Positions 10,588 to 19,469 of a DNA stretch of 64,000 bases are shown in pieces. A model generated the notes under the pieces. It was given only the letters and a program-made list of their open reading frames with translations, was not told the DNA's origin and ran no database searches. The DNA comes from Streptomyces sp. NBC_00247 (GTDB lineage Bacteria; Actinomycetota; Actinomycetes; Streptomycetales; Streptomycetaceae), in contig NZ_CP108093.1 of NCBI RefSeq assembly GCF_036188265.1, forward strand, positions 2,294,001 to 2,358,000, in the 5' to 3' direction. A program made the translations under genes and the position numbers. The first letter of the stretch is position 1. Every line of letters begins with the position of its first letter.

Positions 10588-11442
10588 TCAGCTGGCCGCC
10601 CGGCGGTACTTACGGACCGAGAGGGTCCGGAACACCACGATGATCACGGCGGACCAGATCAGCGACGCCCACACCGGGTGCTGCATCGGCCAGGCGTCGG
10701 ACGGGGAGACGCCCGGGTTCCCGAACAGCTTGCGGCACGCCTGGACGGTCGCGCTGAACGGGTTCCAGTCGGCGATCGGCTGGAGCCACGACGCCATCTG
10801 GCTGGAGTCGACGAACGCGTTCGAGATGAACGTGACCGGGAAGAGCCAGATCAGTCCTCCCGAAGTGGCGGCCTCCGGGGTCCGGACGGAGAGGCCGATC
10901 AGCGCGCCGATCCACGAGAAGGCGTACCCGAGCAACAGGAGCAGCCCGAACGCCCCGATGGCCTTCGGTACTCCGTTGTGGATGCGCCAGCCGACCAGGA
11001 GGGCGACGACCACCAGCACCAGCACGGTGAGGGTGGTCTGTACGAGGTCGGCGATGGTCCGTCCGGTGAGCACCGCTCCCCGCGCCATGGGCAGGGAGCG
11101 GAAGCGGTCGATGAGGCCCTTGTGCATGTCGTCCGCGATGCCCGCCCCGGCGCCCGCCGTGGCGAAGGTGACGGTCTGGGCGAAGATGCCGGCCATCAGG
11201 AAGTTGCGGTAGACCTCCGGGGAGGTCGAGCCGCCGACGTTCATCGAGCCGCCGAAGACGTAGCTGAACAGCACCACGAACATGATCGGCTGGATGAGCC
11301 CGAAGAGGACCACCTCGGGGATGCGGGTCATCCGGATCAGGTTGCGTTTGGCGATCACGAGGGAATCGCCGACGGACTGGACGATGCCGCCGGACGGGCG
11401 GGGGGCCAGGGTCGTGCGGACCTCTTCCGGGCGGGTGGTCAC
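10588..11442 (-). CDS. ABC-2 type transporter permease (DrrB-like)
   Basis: A 284-residue inner-membrane subunit with six hydrophobic segments, the first near residue 45 (VVLFGLIQPIMFVVLFSYVFGG), and the DrrB/NodJ-family loop DDMHKGLIDRFRSLPM. It overlaps the ATPase gene by 4 bp and forms a two-gene exporter of the daunorubicin-resistance type. The substrate cannot be told from sequence; such pairs often handle hydrophobic drugs or lipids. Confidence 0.92.
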   Translation of the reverse strand: MTTRPEEVRTTLAPRPSGGIVQSVGDSLVIAKRNLIRMTRIPEVVLFGLIQPIMFVVLFSYVFGGSMNVGGSTSPEVYRNFLMAGIFAQTVTFATAGAGAGIADDMHKGLIDRFRSLPMARGAVLTGRTIADLVQTTLTVLVLVVVALLVGWRIHNGVPKAIGAFGLLLLLGYAFSWIGALIGLSVRTPEAATSGGLIWLFPVTFISNAFVDSSQMASWLQPIADWNPFSATVQACRKLFGNPGVSPSDAWPMQHPVWASLIWSAVIIVVFRTLSVRKYRRAAS

Positions 11443-12524
11443 CGTGCGTCCTCCTTCGCGTCCCCGGTCGCCGACGAGCCACCGCCGCCGCCACCGCTTC
11501 TGCCGCTGCCGTCTCTCCCGCCACCGCCGCCGCTGCCGTCCTCGCCGTTCCCGCCGTTCTCGGCAGCGGTCTCGGCCGCATGCCCGGTGAGCGAGATGAA
11601 GACGTCGTCCAGGGTGGGGCGGCGCAGTCCGATGTCGTCGATCTCCACGTCCCGGCCGTCCAGGTCGCGGATCACCTCCGCGAGGAGTTTGGCGCCGCCG
11701 GTGACCGGGACGGTCAGTTTGCGCATGTGCCGGACGACGGAGACCTCACCCCCGCCGTACCGGGCGAGTGCGTCGCGGGCCGGTTCGATCTCCTCCGGGC
11801 GGTGCACGACGACCTCGACGCGTTCGCCGCCCGTACGGGCCTTGAGCTGGTCGGACGTACCGCGTGCGATGACCCTGCCGTGGTCGATGACGCAGATGTC
11901 GTGGGCGAGGTGGTCGGCTTCTTCGAGGTACTGCGTGGTCAGCAGCAGAGTCGTTCCGCCACCGACCAGTTCCTCGATGACCTCCCAGAGCTGCTGGCGG
12001 TTGCGGGGGTCGAGCCCGGTGGTGGGCTCGTCCATGAACATGACCGGCGGCCGGACCACGAGCGCCGCCGCGAGGTCGAGCCGCCGCCGCATGCCGCCGG
12101 AGTAGGTCTTGGTGGTCCGGTCGGCCGCGTCGGTGAGGTGGAACCGCTCCAGCAGCTCCGTAGCCCGGCTCTTGGCCTCGCGGGCGCGCATCTGGTAGAG
12201 CCGGGCGACCATCTGGAGGTTCTCCCGGCCGGTCAGGTACTCGTCGACCGCGGCGAACTGTCCGGACAGCCCGATGGAGCGGCGTACCTCGTTGGGCTTG
12301 GCCAGTACGTCGATGCCCGCGACCTCCGCCCGCCCGCTGTCGGGCCGCAGCAGGGTGGTGAGGACACGCACCGCGGTCGTCTTGCCGGCGCCGTTGGGTC
12401 CGAGGAGGCCGAGAACGGTCCCTTCGGGGACGTCGAAATCGACGCCGTCCAGCGCTCGTACGTCTCCGAAGGTCTTCACGAGACCTTCGGCGTGGATCGC
12501 ACCTGGCACAGGGGATACCCCCAT
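11439..12524 (-). CDS. ABC transporter ATP-binding protein (DrrA-like)
   Basis: A 361-residue ATPase with Walker A GPNGAGKTT (about 42-50), signature YSGGMRRRLDL (about 141-151), Walker B VMFMDEPTTGLD and the C-terminal DrrA-type accessory domain. The last 50 residues are a Gly/Ser/Asp low-complexity tail not needed for the fold. The ATG at 12524 lacks a good ribosome site. A GTG five codons later (12509) preceded by GGGGG is an equally likely start. Coupled to the permease gene by a 4-bp overlap. Confidence 0.92.
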   Translation of the reverse strand: MGVSPVPGAIHAEGLVKTFGDVRALDGVDFDVPEGTVLGLLGPNGAGKTTAVRVLTTLLRPDSGRAEVAGIDVLAKPNEVRRSIGLSGQFAAVDEYLTGRENLQMVARLYQMRAREAKSRATELLERFHLTDAADRTTKTYSGGMRRRLDLAAALVVRPPVMFMDEPTTGLDPRNRQQLWEVIEELVGGGTTLLLTTQYLEEADHLAHDICVIDHGRVIARGTSDQLKARTGGERVEVVVHRPEEIEPARDALARYGGGEVSVVRHMRKLTVPVTGGAKLLAEVIRDLDGRDVEIDDIGLRRPTLDDVFISLTGHAAETAAENGGNGEDGSGGGGGRDGSGRSGGGGGGSSATGDAKEDAR

Positions 12525-12732
12525 CTGCTGTCGGACGGCCCGCCGTCGGACGGACCGATTGCCCGTTCACGTGACTACTGTGCGAATCCTAGGTCGTTTC
12601 CGGCCATGCGCGTCGGATCGGCGGCCGGTGTCCGGTGCGGTGCGCCGCGAGACGGAGGACCGACCGGGTGCGGGGCGTGCGGGGCGAGGTGCCGTGCCGG
12701 GCACCGGCCGCCCGACGGGCATGGGGCCCGGC

Positions 12733-13965
12733 TCACTCCACGATGAGGTGGCCGGCGCCCCTGAGGACGGCGGCGACCTCCTCGCAGTGTTCCGGGCCCT
12801 TGGTCTCCAGGTGCAGCTCGACCTCCGCCTCGGTGAGGCCGAGACGCGGTTCGGTCCGCACGTGGCTGATGTCGAGCACGTTCGCGTCGGACCCGGACAG
12901 GGTGGCCAGCAGCGCGGCGAGCGCGCCGGGCCGGTCCACGATCCGCACCCGCAGGCTCAAATAGCGGCCGGCGGCGGCCAGTCCGTGGCGGAGGATGCGC
13001 TGCATGAGCAGCGGGTCCACGTTTCCGCCGGAGAGCACGGCGACGACGGGCCCCCGGAAGGACTTCGGGTCGCTGAGCAGCGCGGCGACCGGGCTGGCGC
13101 CCGCGGGTTCGACCACGAGCTTGGCCCGCTCCAGGCAGAGCAGCAGGGCACTGGAGAGCTCGTCCTCGGTGACCGTGCGGACCTCGTCCACCAGCTCCTG
13201 GATCAGGCGGAACGGTACGTCGCCCGGGCGGCCGACCTTGATGCCGTCGGCCATCGTCTGCGGCACCGCCTCCAGGGCGACGGGGTGCCCGGCGGCCAGT
13301 GAGGGCGGGTAGGCGGCGGCGCCGGCCGCCTGCACGCCGATGATCTTCACGTCCGGGCGGAGCGCCTTGACCGCGACGGCGATGCCGGCCGCCAGTCCGC
13401 CGCCGCCGATACCGACCACGATGGTGCGGACCTCGGGGCACTGTTCGAGGATCTCCAGGCCGACGGTGCCCTGGCCCGCGATGATGTCGGGGTGGTCGAA
13501 GGGGTGGATGAAGACCGCTCCGGCCCGCTCCGCGTACTCCTGGGCGGCGGCCAGCGTCTCGTCGACGACCTGACCGTGCAGCCGGACCTCGGCGCCGTAC
13601 TCGCGGGTCGCCGCGACCTTGGGCAGGGGTGCGCCGACCGGCATGAAGACCGTGGAGCGTACGCCGAGCAGAGAAGAGGCGAGTGCGACACCCTGCGCAT
13701 GGTTTCCGGCGCTCGCGGCGACGACTCCGCCCGCCCGTTCCTCCGGTGTCAGTCCGGCGATGCGCACGTAAGCGCCGCGCAGCTTGAAGGAGCCGGTGCG
13801 CTGGAGGTTCTCGCACTTGAACTGGACGGGGGCGCCGACGAGCTCCGACAGGTGGCGGCTGCCCTCCATCGCGGTCGCTCTGGCCACTCCGGACAGTATT
13901 TTCTGGGCGCCCCGGACGTCGTCGAGGATCAGCGACGGGAAAGGGGCGGACGTACGGAAGCTCAT
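12733..13965 (-). CDS. ilvA: threonine ammonia-lyase (biosynthetic-type PLP enzyme)
   Basis: A 410-residue PLP enzyme deaminating threonine to 2-oxobutanoate, the first step to isoleucine. The PLP Lys is K61 in TGSFKLRGAY, the phosphate-binding loop is GIGGGGLAAG, and a C-terminal ACT-like domain (residues about 330-410, SLRVRIVDRPGALAALL) may bind amino-acid effectors. Its single short ACT domain resembles the shorter threonine dehydratase class, so a catabolic-type role cannot be excluded. The ATG is set where conservation begins; the ribosome site is weak. Divergent from the MarR gene. Confidence 0.93.
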   Translation of the reverse strand: MSFRTSAPFPSLILDDVRGAQKILSGVARATAMEGSRHLSELVGAPVQFKCENLQRTGSFKLRGAYVRIAGLTPEERAGGVVAASAGNHAQGVALASSLLGVRSTVFMPVGAPLPKVAATREYGAEVRLHGQVVDETLAAAQEYAERAGAVFIHPFDHPDIIAGQGTVGLEILEQCPEVRTIVVGIGGGGLAAGIAVAVKALRPDVKIIGVQAAGAAAYPPSLAAGHPVALEAVPQTMADGIKVGRPGDVPFRLIQELVDEVRTVTEDELSSALLLCLERAKLVVEPAGASPVAALLSDPKSFRGPVVAVLSGGNVDPLLMQRILRHGLAAAGRYLSLRVRIVDRPGALAALLATLSGSDANVLDISHVRTEPRLGLTEAEVELHLETKGPEHCEEVAAVLRGAGHLIVE

Positions 13966-14071
13966 GACCGCCAGTCTCGCAGCTCGCCGCTCCACCGCCC
14001 TCCGAGTGCTCCGGGGAGGCCGTTGTCCCCAAGCCCTTCCCGCTCTCGGGGTACCCGGGATTACATACCCT

Positions 14072-14106
14072 GGACACAGTCGGCCGCATCGCCGCGTACT
14101 GTGTCC
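14072..14106. promoter_or_regulatory. 9-bp inverted repeat upstream of the MarR gene
   Basis: GGACACAGT (14072-14080) and ACTGTGTCC (14098-14106) are perfectly complementary and separated by 17 bp. The element lies in the ilvA-marR divergent gap, about 40 bp before the MarR start. It could be an operator pair or a leader hairpin. Confidence 0.45.
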
Positions 14107-14144
14107 CCCACCCATCCGACACCGCACGAAGAGAGCTATTGGCC

Positions 14145-14675
14145 ATGCCCCCTCAGGACATGACGAATGCTGCGTCTCCTTCCGGGGACGACGTCGCCCC
14201 TCCACAGGGGGCCGGCCCCGTCGTACTCGACACGCTCCAGCACCAGGTGGCGGTCTTCGCCCGGCGCGCGGAGCAGACCCGTCTCGGTGGTGTCGGCAAG
14301 GTCCGCAACTCGATGGACCGGGCCGCCTACCTGCTGCTCAACCGGCTCGACCGGGAGGGCCCTATGGGCGTCAAGGCGCTGGCCGCGGGGATGGGTATCG
14401 ATTCCTCGACGGTGACCCGCCAGGTCGCCCCGCTCGTGGACACCGGGCTCGTCAAGCGGACCTCGCACCCGGAGGACGGCAGGGCCGTCGTGCTCCAGCT
14501 GTCGCCACGCGGCCAGGCCCGCCTGGACGAGGTGCGCGCCTCCCGCCGCGATCTGATGTCGCAGGTCACGGAGGGCTGGAGCGAGGAGGAGCGGGAGATC
14601 TTCTGCACCCTGCTGACCCGCTTCAACGACTCTCTGGCGGTTCGGCAGGCGGCTTATCAGTCGCAAGGGGACTAG
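14145..14675 (+). CDS. MarR-family transcriptional regulator
   Basis: A 176-residue winged-helix regulator. The recognition region is VKALAAGMGIDSSTVTRQV (about 83-101) and the wing is RTSHPEDGRAVVLQLS (about 110-125), both standard MarR features. The ATG is preferred over a TTG two codons earlier because GAAGAGAG is spaced 9 nt from it. Divergent from ilvA. The target is unknown; the 9-bp inverted repeat upstream could be an autoregulatory site. Confidence 0.92.
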   Translation: MPPQDMTNAASPSGDDVAPPQGAGPVVLDTLQHQVAVFARRAEQTRLGGVGKVRNSMDRAAYLLLNRLDREGPMGVKALAAGMGIDSSTVTRQVAPLVDTGLVKRTSHPEDGRAVVLQLSPRGQARLDEVRASRRDLMSQVTEGWSEEEREIFCTLLTRFNDSLAVRQAAYQSQGD

Positions 14676-14733
14676 TCCGCTTCCGCGAACTACCCTGGAA
14701 GTGCTGGCCCACGTGAAGGACGAGGAGGCCACC

Positions 14734-14925
14734 ATGACCAGGAAAGTCGCCGACTGCCGGAAGTATCCGAGCGTGTCGGGCTGTTCGCTGACCATCTCCG
14801 GCGAAGAGGACGAGGTCGTCCGCGCGGCGACCGAGCACGCCGTCTCGGTCCATGACCATACGGACAGCCCCGAGTTGCGTGAACAGGTCAGGGCGTCCCT
14901 GGAGGACGAGAAGGTCGCCGTCTGA
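14734..14925 (+). CDS. DUF1059-like small protein
   Basis: A 63-residue soluble protein beginning MTRKVADCRKYPS with the two-Cys pattern (DCRKYPSVSGCSL) and the later HAVSVHDH segment typical of DUF1059 proteins. The start has GAGGAGG nearby. It sits 58 bp after the MarR gene and may be co-transcribed. No function is known to me. Confidence 0.82.
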   Translation: MTRKVADCRKYPSVSGCSLTISGEEDEVVRAATEHAVSVHDHTDSPELREQVRASLEDEKVAV

Positions 14926-14971
14926 GAGCCTGCCGGGTTTTCCGCTTGGGGGCCGAGGGTGTCCGTGAGTG

Positions 14972-14999
14972 CGGTGCCGGGGAGCGTCCCCCGGCACCG
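14972..14999 (+). terminator. hairpin after the DUF1059 gene
   Basis: CGGTGCCGGGG and its complement give an 11-bp perfect stem with a 6-nt loop. Its right arm overlaps the first unit of the adjoining 25-bp tandem repeat. Confidence 0.7.
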
Positions 15000-15098
15000 T
15001 ACCCACGCTGAGACGCCGGCACCGTACCCACGCTGAGACGCCGGCACCATACCCACGCTGAGACGCCGGCACCGTACCCACGCTGAGACGCCGGCACC
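14993..15098. repeat. 25-bp tandem repeat (minisatellite), 4 copies plus 6 bp
   Basis: Units begin at 14993, 15018, 15043 and 15068, each opening GGCACCGTACCCACGCTGAG and ending ACGCC. Only the third unit differs (CAT for CGT). The array sits between the convergent DUF1059 and cystathionine synthase genes. There are no spacers, so it is not a CRISPR array. Confidence 0.95.
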
Positions 15099-15141
15099 TG
15101 TCCCCCGCACGGCGGTTCGGAGGTGACGGGAGTGCGATCCG

Positions 15142-16287
15142 TCAGCCGAGAGCCTGGGTGAGGTCGGCGAGCAGGTCGTCGCCGTTCTCGATGCCGACGG
15201 AGAGCCTCACCAGGTCGGCGGGCACCTCCAGCGGCGAGCCGGCGGCGGAGGCGTGCGTCATCCGCCCCGGGTGCTCCAGCAGCGACTCGACGCCGCCGAG
15301 CGATTCACCGAGCGTGAACAGTTCGGCACGGTTGCAGACGTCGACGGCCGCCTCCTCGCCGCCGCGCACGCGGAAGGAGACCATGCCGCCGAACGCCCGC
15401 ATCTGCTTGGCGGCGACCTCGTGGCCCGGGTGCTCCGGCAGTCCGGGATAGAGGACCTGCGTCACCTCGGGGTGGCGGGTGAGCAGTTCGGCGATCCGTC
15501 CGGCGTTCTCGGTGTGCCGGTCCATGCGTACGGCGAGGGTCTTGATGCCGCGCAGCACGAGCCAGGCGTCGAACGGACCGGCGACCGCGCCCATCGCGTT
15601 CTGGTGGAACGCCAACTCCTCCGCGAGGCCCTCGTCGTCCACGATCAGCGCGCCGCCGACCACGTCGGAGTGGCCGCCCATGTACTTGGTGGTGGAGTGC
15701 ACCACGATGTCCGCGCCCAGCGCCAACGGCTGCTGGAGGTAAGGGCTGGCGAAGGTGTTGTCCACGACCAGCCGGGCCCCGGCCTGGCGCGCGACGCCCG
15801 CCACGGCCGCGATGTCGGTGATGCCGAGCAGCGGGTTGGACGGGGTCTCGACCCAGACCACCTTGGTGCGCGGGGTGAGCGCGGCGCGGACCGCGGCCAC
15901 GTCCGAGGTGTCGGCCACCGAGAACTCCACGCCCCAGCGCGACGCCACCTTGGCGAACAGCCGGAAGGTGCCGCCGTAGGCGTCGTTCGGGATCACCACG
16001 TGGTCACCGGGGGTGAGCAGCGTACGGAGCAGGCAGTCCTCGGCGGCGAGTCCGGAGGCGAAGGCCAGTCCGCGACGGCCGCCCTCCAGTGCCGCCAGGT
16101 TCTCCTCCAGGGCGGTACGCGTCGGATTGGCGCTGCGGCTGTACTCGTATCCGCCGCGCAGTCCGCCCACGCCGTCCTGCTTGTACGTGGACACCTGGTA
16201 GATGGGCGGAACGACGGCGCCGGTGAGCGGATCGGCGGTGTTTCCCGCGTGGATCGCGAGGGTCTCGAAGCTGTGCTGGTCGGTCAT
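15142..16287 (-). CDS. metB: cystathionine gamma-synthase (Cys/Met metabolism PLP enzyme)
   Basis: A 381-residue PLP enzyme. The Schiff-base Lys is K201 in HSTTKYMGGHSD, with the family segments YEYSRSANPTR and GGTFRLF. It would replace the O-acyl group of homoserine with cysteine to give cystathionine for methionine synthesis. Cystathionine gamma-lyases are close relatives, so reverse transsulfuration is an alternative. The ATG is placed where conservation starts; the ribosome site is poor. Divergent from the first membrane-anchored paralog gene. Confidence 0.9.
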   Translation of the reverse strand: MTDQHSFETLAIHAGNTADPLTGAVVPPIYQVSTYKQDGVGGLRGGYEYSRSANPTRTALEENLAALEGGRRGLAFASGLAAEDCLLRTLLTPGDHVVIPNDAYGGTFRLFAKVASRWGVEFSVADTSDVAAVRAALTPRTKVVWVETPSNPLLGITDIAAVAGVARQAGARLVVDNTFASPYLQQPLALGADIVVHSTTKYMGGHSDVVGGALIVDDEGLAEELAFHQNAMGAVAGPFDAWLVLRGIKTLAVRMDRHTENAGRIAELLTRHPEVTQVLYPGLPEHPGHEVAAKQMRAFGGMVSFRVRGGEEAAVDVCNRAELFTLGESLGGVESLLEHPGRMTHASAAGSPLEVPADLVRLSVGIENGDDLLADLTQALG

Positions 16288-16354
16288 GAGGCCCGAGCGT
16301 AGTTCGTCGCGAGGGCCCGCACCGGACGCTCGGCCGTACGGGGACAATGGGTCC

Positions 16355-17464
16355 ATGGAGATTCTGTGGTTGCTGCTCGTGCTCTGCATGATCACGGCGG
16401 TGCTCGTCCCGTTCCTCCGGGGCCGCCGGGGCGGCGGCGGCATTCGGCTCGCGTCGCCCGGGTCGCCGGACGCCGCCGACCCGGAGACGTACGGCTTCGT
16501 GCGCCAGGAGCTGCTGGACGTGCGACTGCCCGGCCCCGACCAGGACTTGGTCGACGTGCTCCACGTGGTGCAGGCCACCCAGGAGTGGCGCGCGGCGGCC
16601 CAGCTGCTGGCCGGCACGCCGAAGGAGGGCGAGGTCCGGTGGCAACGCGTACAAGCGTTCGCAGGGGCAGCTTCGCTCGAACTCGCCGCACGGCCGGGTG
16701 TGGGCGGTGCCTGGCTGCGCTCGTGGCGTGCCGAGGCACCCCAGGACCCGGGCGCTGCCGCGGTGCACGCGGAGTTCCTGGTGCAGCAGGCGTGGCGGTC
16801 CTCGGCCGTGGGCAGCGAGGACTTCCGGATCCTGCTGGAGGAGGCGCGTGACGTGGCCGCCGAGGCGGCGGCGCTCGCTCCCGGCGACCCCGTTCCGCAC
16901 ATCACCCGGCTGACCGTGGCGCGCGGACTGGGTTACACCCCCGAGGAGTTCGACCGGATCTGGGCGGAGCTCATCGACCGTGCTCCGGCGCACTTCGGCG
17001 CGCATCTGGCGGCGCTGCACTTCTGGTCCTCGAAGTGGCACGGCTCGCGCGAGCTGGCCGACCGGTTCGCCACCGCCGCCGCGGCGCGCGCCCCGCAGGG
17101 CTCGTTGCTCGCCGGACTGCCGCTGTTCTCGCTCTACGACAATCTGCCCGAGGTGAATCTGACGCCGAACTTCTACCGGAGCGCGGCGGTGACGAAGGCC
17201 GTCGAGGGCGCGCTGTACGCGGTCCACTCGGCGCGGCAGGACGATCCGATGCTCGCCCATGTCCGGCATCTGCTGGTGCTGTTCCTGGTCCGGATGGAGC
17301 GCTGGTCCGAGGCGATGCACCAGTTCGTCCACATCGACGGGTACATCGGGGCGCTGCCCTGGACCGAGGACCCCGACCCGGCCGCCGAGTACGCCATCTA
17401 CCGCGCGCTCGCGGTGGCCGGCTACGAGGCCAACGGCGGCAGCCCGGCCCGGCTGCTGGGGTAG
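16355..17464 (+). CDS. membrane-anchored helical-repeat protein, paralog A of the M48 cassette
   Basis: A 369-residue protein: an N-terminal signal-anchor (ILWLLLVLCMITAVLVPFL, 3-21), a basic stop-transfer RGRRGGGG, then a soluble all-helical TPR-like region. It is paralogous to the gene at 19470: DRIWAELIDRAPAHFGAH matches DRIWAEVVARAPHHYAAH, and IDGYIGALPW matches VDGYVGSLPW. Together they flank the M48 peptidase gene. I do not recognise a described family. A scaffold, chaperone or inhibitor role for the peptidase is inference from position. Confidence 0.85.
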   Translation: MEILWLLLVLCMITAVLVPFLRGRRGGGGIRLASPGSPDAADPETYGFVRQELLDVRLPGPDQDLVDVLHVVQATQEWRAAAQLLAGTPKEGEVRWQRVQAFAGAASLELAARPGVGGAWLRSWRAEAPQDPGAAAVHAEFLVQQAWRSSAVGSEDFRILLEEARDVAAEAAALAPGDPVPHITRLTVARGLGYTPEEFDRIWAELIDRAPAHFGAHLAALHFWSSKWHGSRELADRFATAAAARAPQGSLLAGLPLFSLYDNLPEVNLTPNFYRSAAVTKAVEGALYAVHSARQDDPMLAHVRHLLVLFLVRMERWSEAMHQFVHIDGYIGALPWTEDPDPAAEYAIYRALAVAGYEANGGSPARLLG

Positions 17465-17499
17465 TGGCTGCCGCCCCGGTCGGGCGGGCCGACAGCCGT

Positions 17500-17534
17500 G
17501 GAGGGCGCGTGCGGAACGTTCGCACGCGCCCTCC
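17500..17534 (+). terminator. hairpin after paralog A
   Basis: GGAGGGCGCGTGCG and its complement form a 14-bp perfect stem with loop GAACGTT, 35 bp after the stop. It suggests that the M48 gene has its own promoter in the rest of the 234-bp gap or is reached by read-through. Confidence 0.75.
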
Positions 17535-17698
17535 GCGCATGCCCGGTACGCGTCGTTCGTGCACCGCCAGGTCTCCGGCAGGACACGATCCGTTTCCCCC
17601 TACAACCTTTTGACCTCGCACTCCGTCCTTCTTCTGTCGCGACCCGTCCCGTCCTGTCCGCTCGTCGACCATCCGATTCCCGTGGGGGGAACCATTCC

Positions 17699-19411
17699 GT
17701 GGGCGCAACCCTGCGCGCGCTGCGCGCCCTCGTCCTGCTCGCCGGCTTCTACGTCTTCGGGCTGCTGCTCCTCGCGGCGATCGTCGGCGCCGACGTGTCC
17801 ATCGCCCTGATGGGACTGCGCGGCCCGGCGCTGCTGAAGCTGTACGTACTCTCGGTGGTCCTGGCGCTGCCGATCGTCCAGGGCTTCTTGATGCTCCGGA
17901 CGCCGGAAGGTGAGGAACCCTCCGGGCTGGAGGTCTCCGAGGCCGACGAGCCGGAGCTCTGGCGTACGGTGCGTGAGCTCGCCGCCGCCGTGGAGACCCG
18001 GGCCCCGTCCCGGATCGTGCTCACCGGCGACGTCAACGCCGCCGTCTCGGAGCGATCCCGCTTCCTCGGTCTGCTGCCGGGCCCGCGCGCCCTCTACCTC
18101 GGCGTCCCGCTCGTCCAGGGACTCAGCGAGGCGCAGCTCCGCTCGGTGCTCGCCCACGAGTTCGGCCACTACTCGCACGCCGACACCCGGCTGGCCGGGA
18201 TCACCGTCCGGGGCCGGGCCCAGGTGCTGCGTACCGTCTCGCGGTTCGAGGAGCGCGCCGAGAAGAAGGCCTCCCACGAGCGCGCGCGGCTGCAGGAGAA
18301 GTCCGACCGCGCCGTCGCCAAGGGCAAGAAGCCCAAGGAGGTCGATCCGGGCACGGCCGGGGTGTCGTACCGCGTGATGGCGAAGGTGTACGGCCTGTAC
18401 GCCCGGTTCTACTTCTGGGCGACGCTCGCGGGCGCCCGCCGCCAGGAGTTCGCGGCGGACGCGGCGGCGGCCCGGATCACCGGGCGCGACGCCACCGTGT
18501 CGGCGCTGCGCGAGATCCCCGGGCTGAGCGCCGCCCACGACTTCTACCTCGACACGTACGCGACGCTCGGGCTGCCCGCGGATCTGCTGCCGCCGCGCGG
18601 CGAGGTGCTCGGGGGCTTCGGCCGGATGCTGGCGGCGCGCGAACTCGAACTCGCCTCGATGCGCGCCGAACTGCCGGACGAGACCGTCTCCCGCTACGAC
18701 TCGCATCCGTCGATGCGCGAACGCGTACGCCGTGTCGAGGCGCTGGCCCCCGACGACCGCACCGACGAGCGCAAGGGTGCCGCGTCCGCGCTGCTGGCCG
18801 ACCCGGACGGGACGTTGGCCGCGCTGGAGGACGTGGTGCTGGTGGGGAAGGTGCGCTCGTTGCCGCGGGCGACCGGCTGGCAGGAGCTGCTGGAGGCGTC
18901 CATGGAGGTGCGGCTGCGCTCGGTGGACTCCCCCGTGCACCGCGCCTTGGCCGCGTACACGGAGGAGCCGCCGACGCTCACCGCGCTGCTGAAGGTGATC
19001 GAGGGCGGCAGGCTCTGGAAGCTCGCGCGGCGGCTGCCGCTGTCGGAACAGGCCTCGGCCGCCGAGGGGCGTGTCTTCCGTGAGTTCGCGCGGCCCGCGC
19101 TGCTCGGCGGTGTGAAGGCGATGGTGCTCACGGAGCTCTCCGCCGACTCCCGGCTGACCTGGGAGTTCTCCTGGTCGGAATCGGCCGCGCCGCACATCGT
19201 GCCGCTACCGGACGGCACCCGGCCGGACGTCGAGGCCGCCGTCGCGGCGGCGGTGGCCGACATCCCCGAGACGACCGCGCTGCGCGCGCTGCTGACACCG
19301 GTCGCGGTCGCACCGCTGCCGGGGGAAACGGCCGCGCCGGCCGCACCCGCGCCAGAAGCCCCGGACGCCTTGGACGCCCCGGGCTCCCCGGATTCCGACC
19401 CGGTCGCGTGA
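17699..19411 (+). CDS. M48-family membrane zinc metalloprotease
   Basis: A 570-residue membrane protease. Two N-terminal transmembrane helices (about 10-30 and 45-66) precede the catalytic domain. HEFGH at 153-157 supplies two zinc His and the catalytic Glu, and E250 in RRQEFAAD is the third ligand. The 93-residue gap between them holds a Lys/Glu-rich loop (RAEKKASHERARLQEKSDR) and hydrophobic stretches, larger than in HtpX. The C-terminal 270 residues are helical and end in an Ala/Pro-rich tail. The GTG start follows GGGGGGA at 7 nt. It is flanked by paralogs A and B. Confidence 0.9.
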   Translation: MGATLRALRALVLLAGFYVFGLLLLAAIVGADVSIALMGLRGPALLKLYVLSVVLALPIVQGFLMLRTPEGEEPSGLEVSEADEPELWRTVRELAAAVETRAPSRIVLTGDVNAAVSERSRFLGLLPGPRALYLGVPLVQGLSEAQLRSVLAHEFGHYSHADTRLAGITVRGRAQVLRTVSRFEERAEKKASHERARLQEKSDRAVAKGKKPKEVDPGTAGVSYRVMAKVYGLYARFYFWATLAGARRQEFAADAAAARITGRDATVSALREIPGLSAAHDFYLDTYATLGLPADLLPPRGEVLGGFGRMLAARELELASMRAELPDETVSRYDSHPSMRERVRRVEALAPDDRTDERKGAASALLADPDGTLAALEDVVLVGKVRSLPRATGWQELLEASMEVRLRSVDSPVHRALAAYTEEPPTLTALLKVIEGGRLWKLARRLPLSEQASAAEGRVFREFARPALLGGVKAMVLTELSADSRLTWEFSWSESAAPHIVPLPDGTRPDVEAAVAAAVADIPETTALRALLTPVAVAPLPGETAAPAAPAPEAPDALDAPGSPDSDPVA

Positions 19412-19469
19412 CCGCCCACCCGGGACCCGCGACATCCCATCACCGCACGGAACCACGGAGAAACACGAA

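Noticed and set aside
12688..12705. Terminator after ilvA
   Set aside because: Only a 6-bp stem (GGTGCC/GGCACC); too weak to call.
14993..15098. Possible CRISPR array
   Set aside because: The 25-bp units are contiguous with no spacers and no cas genes lie nearby.
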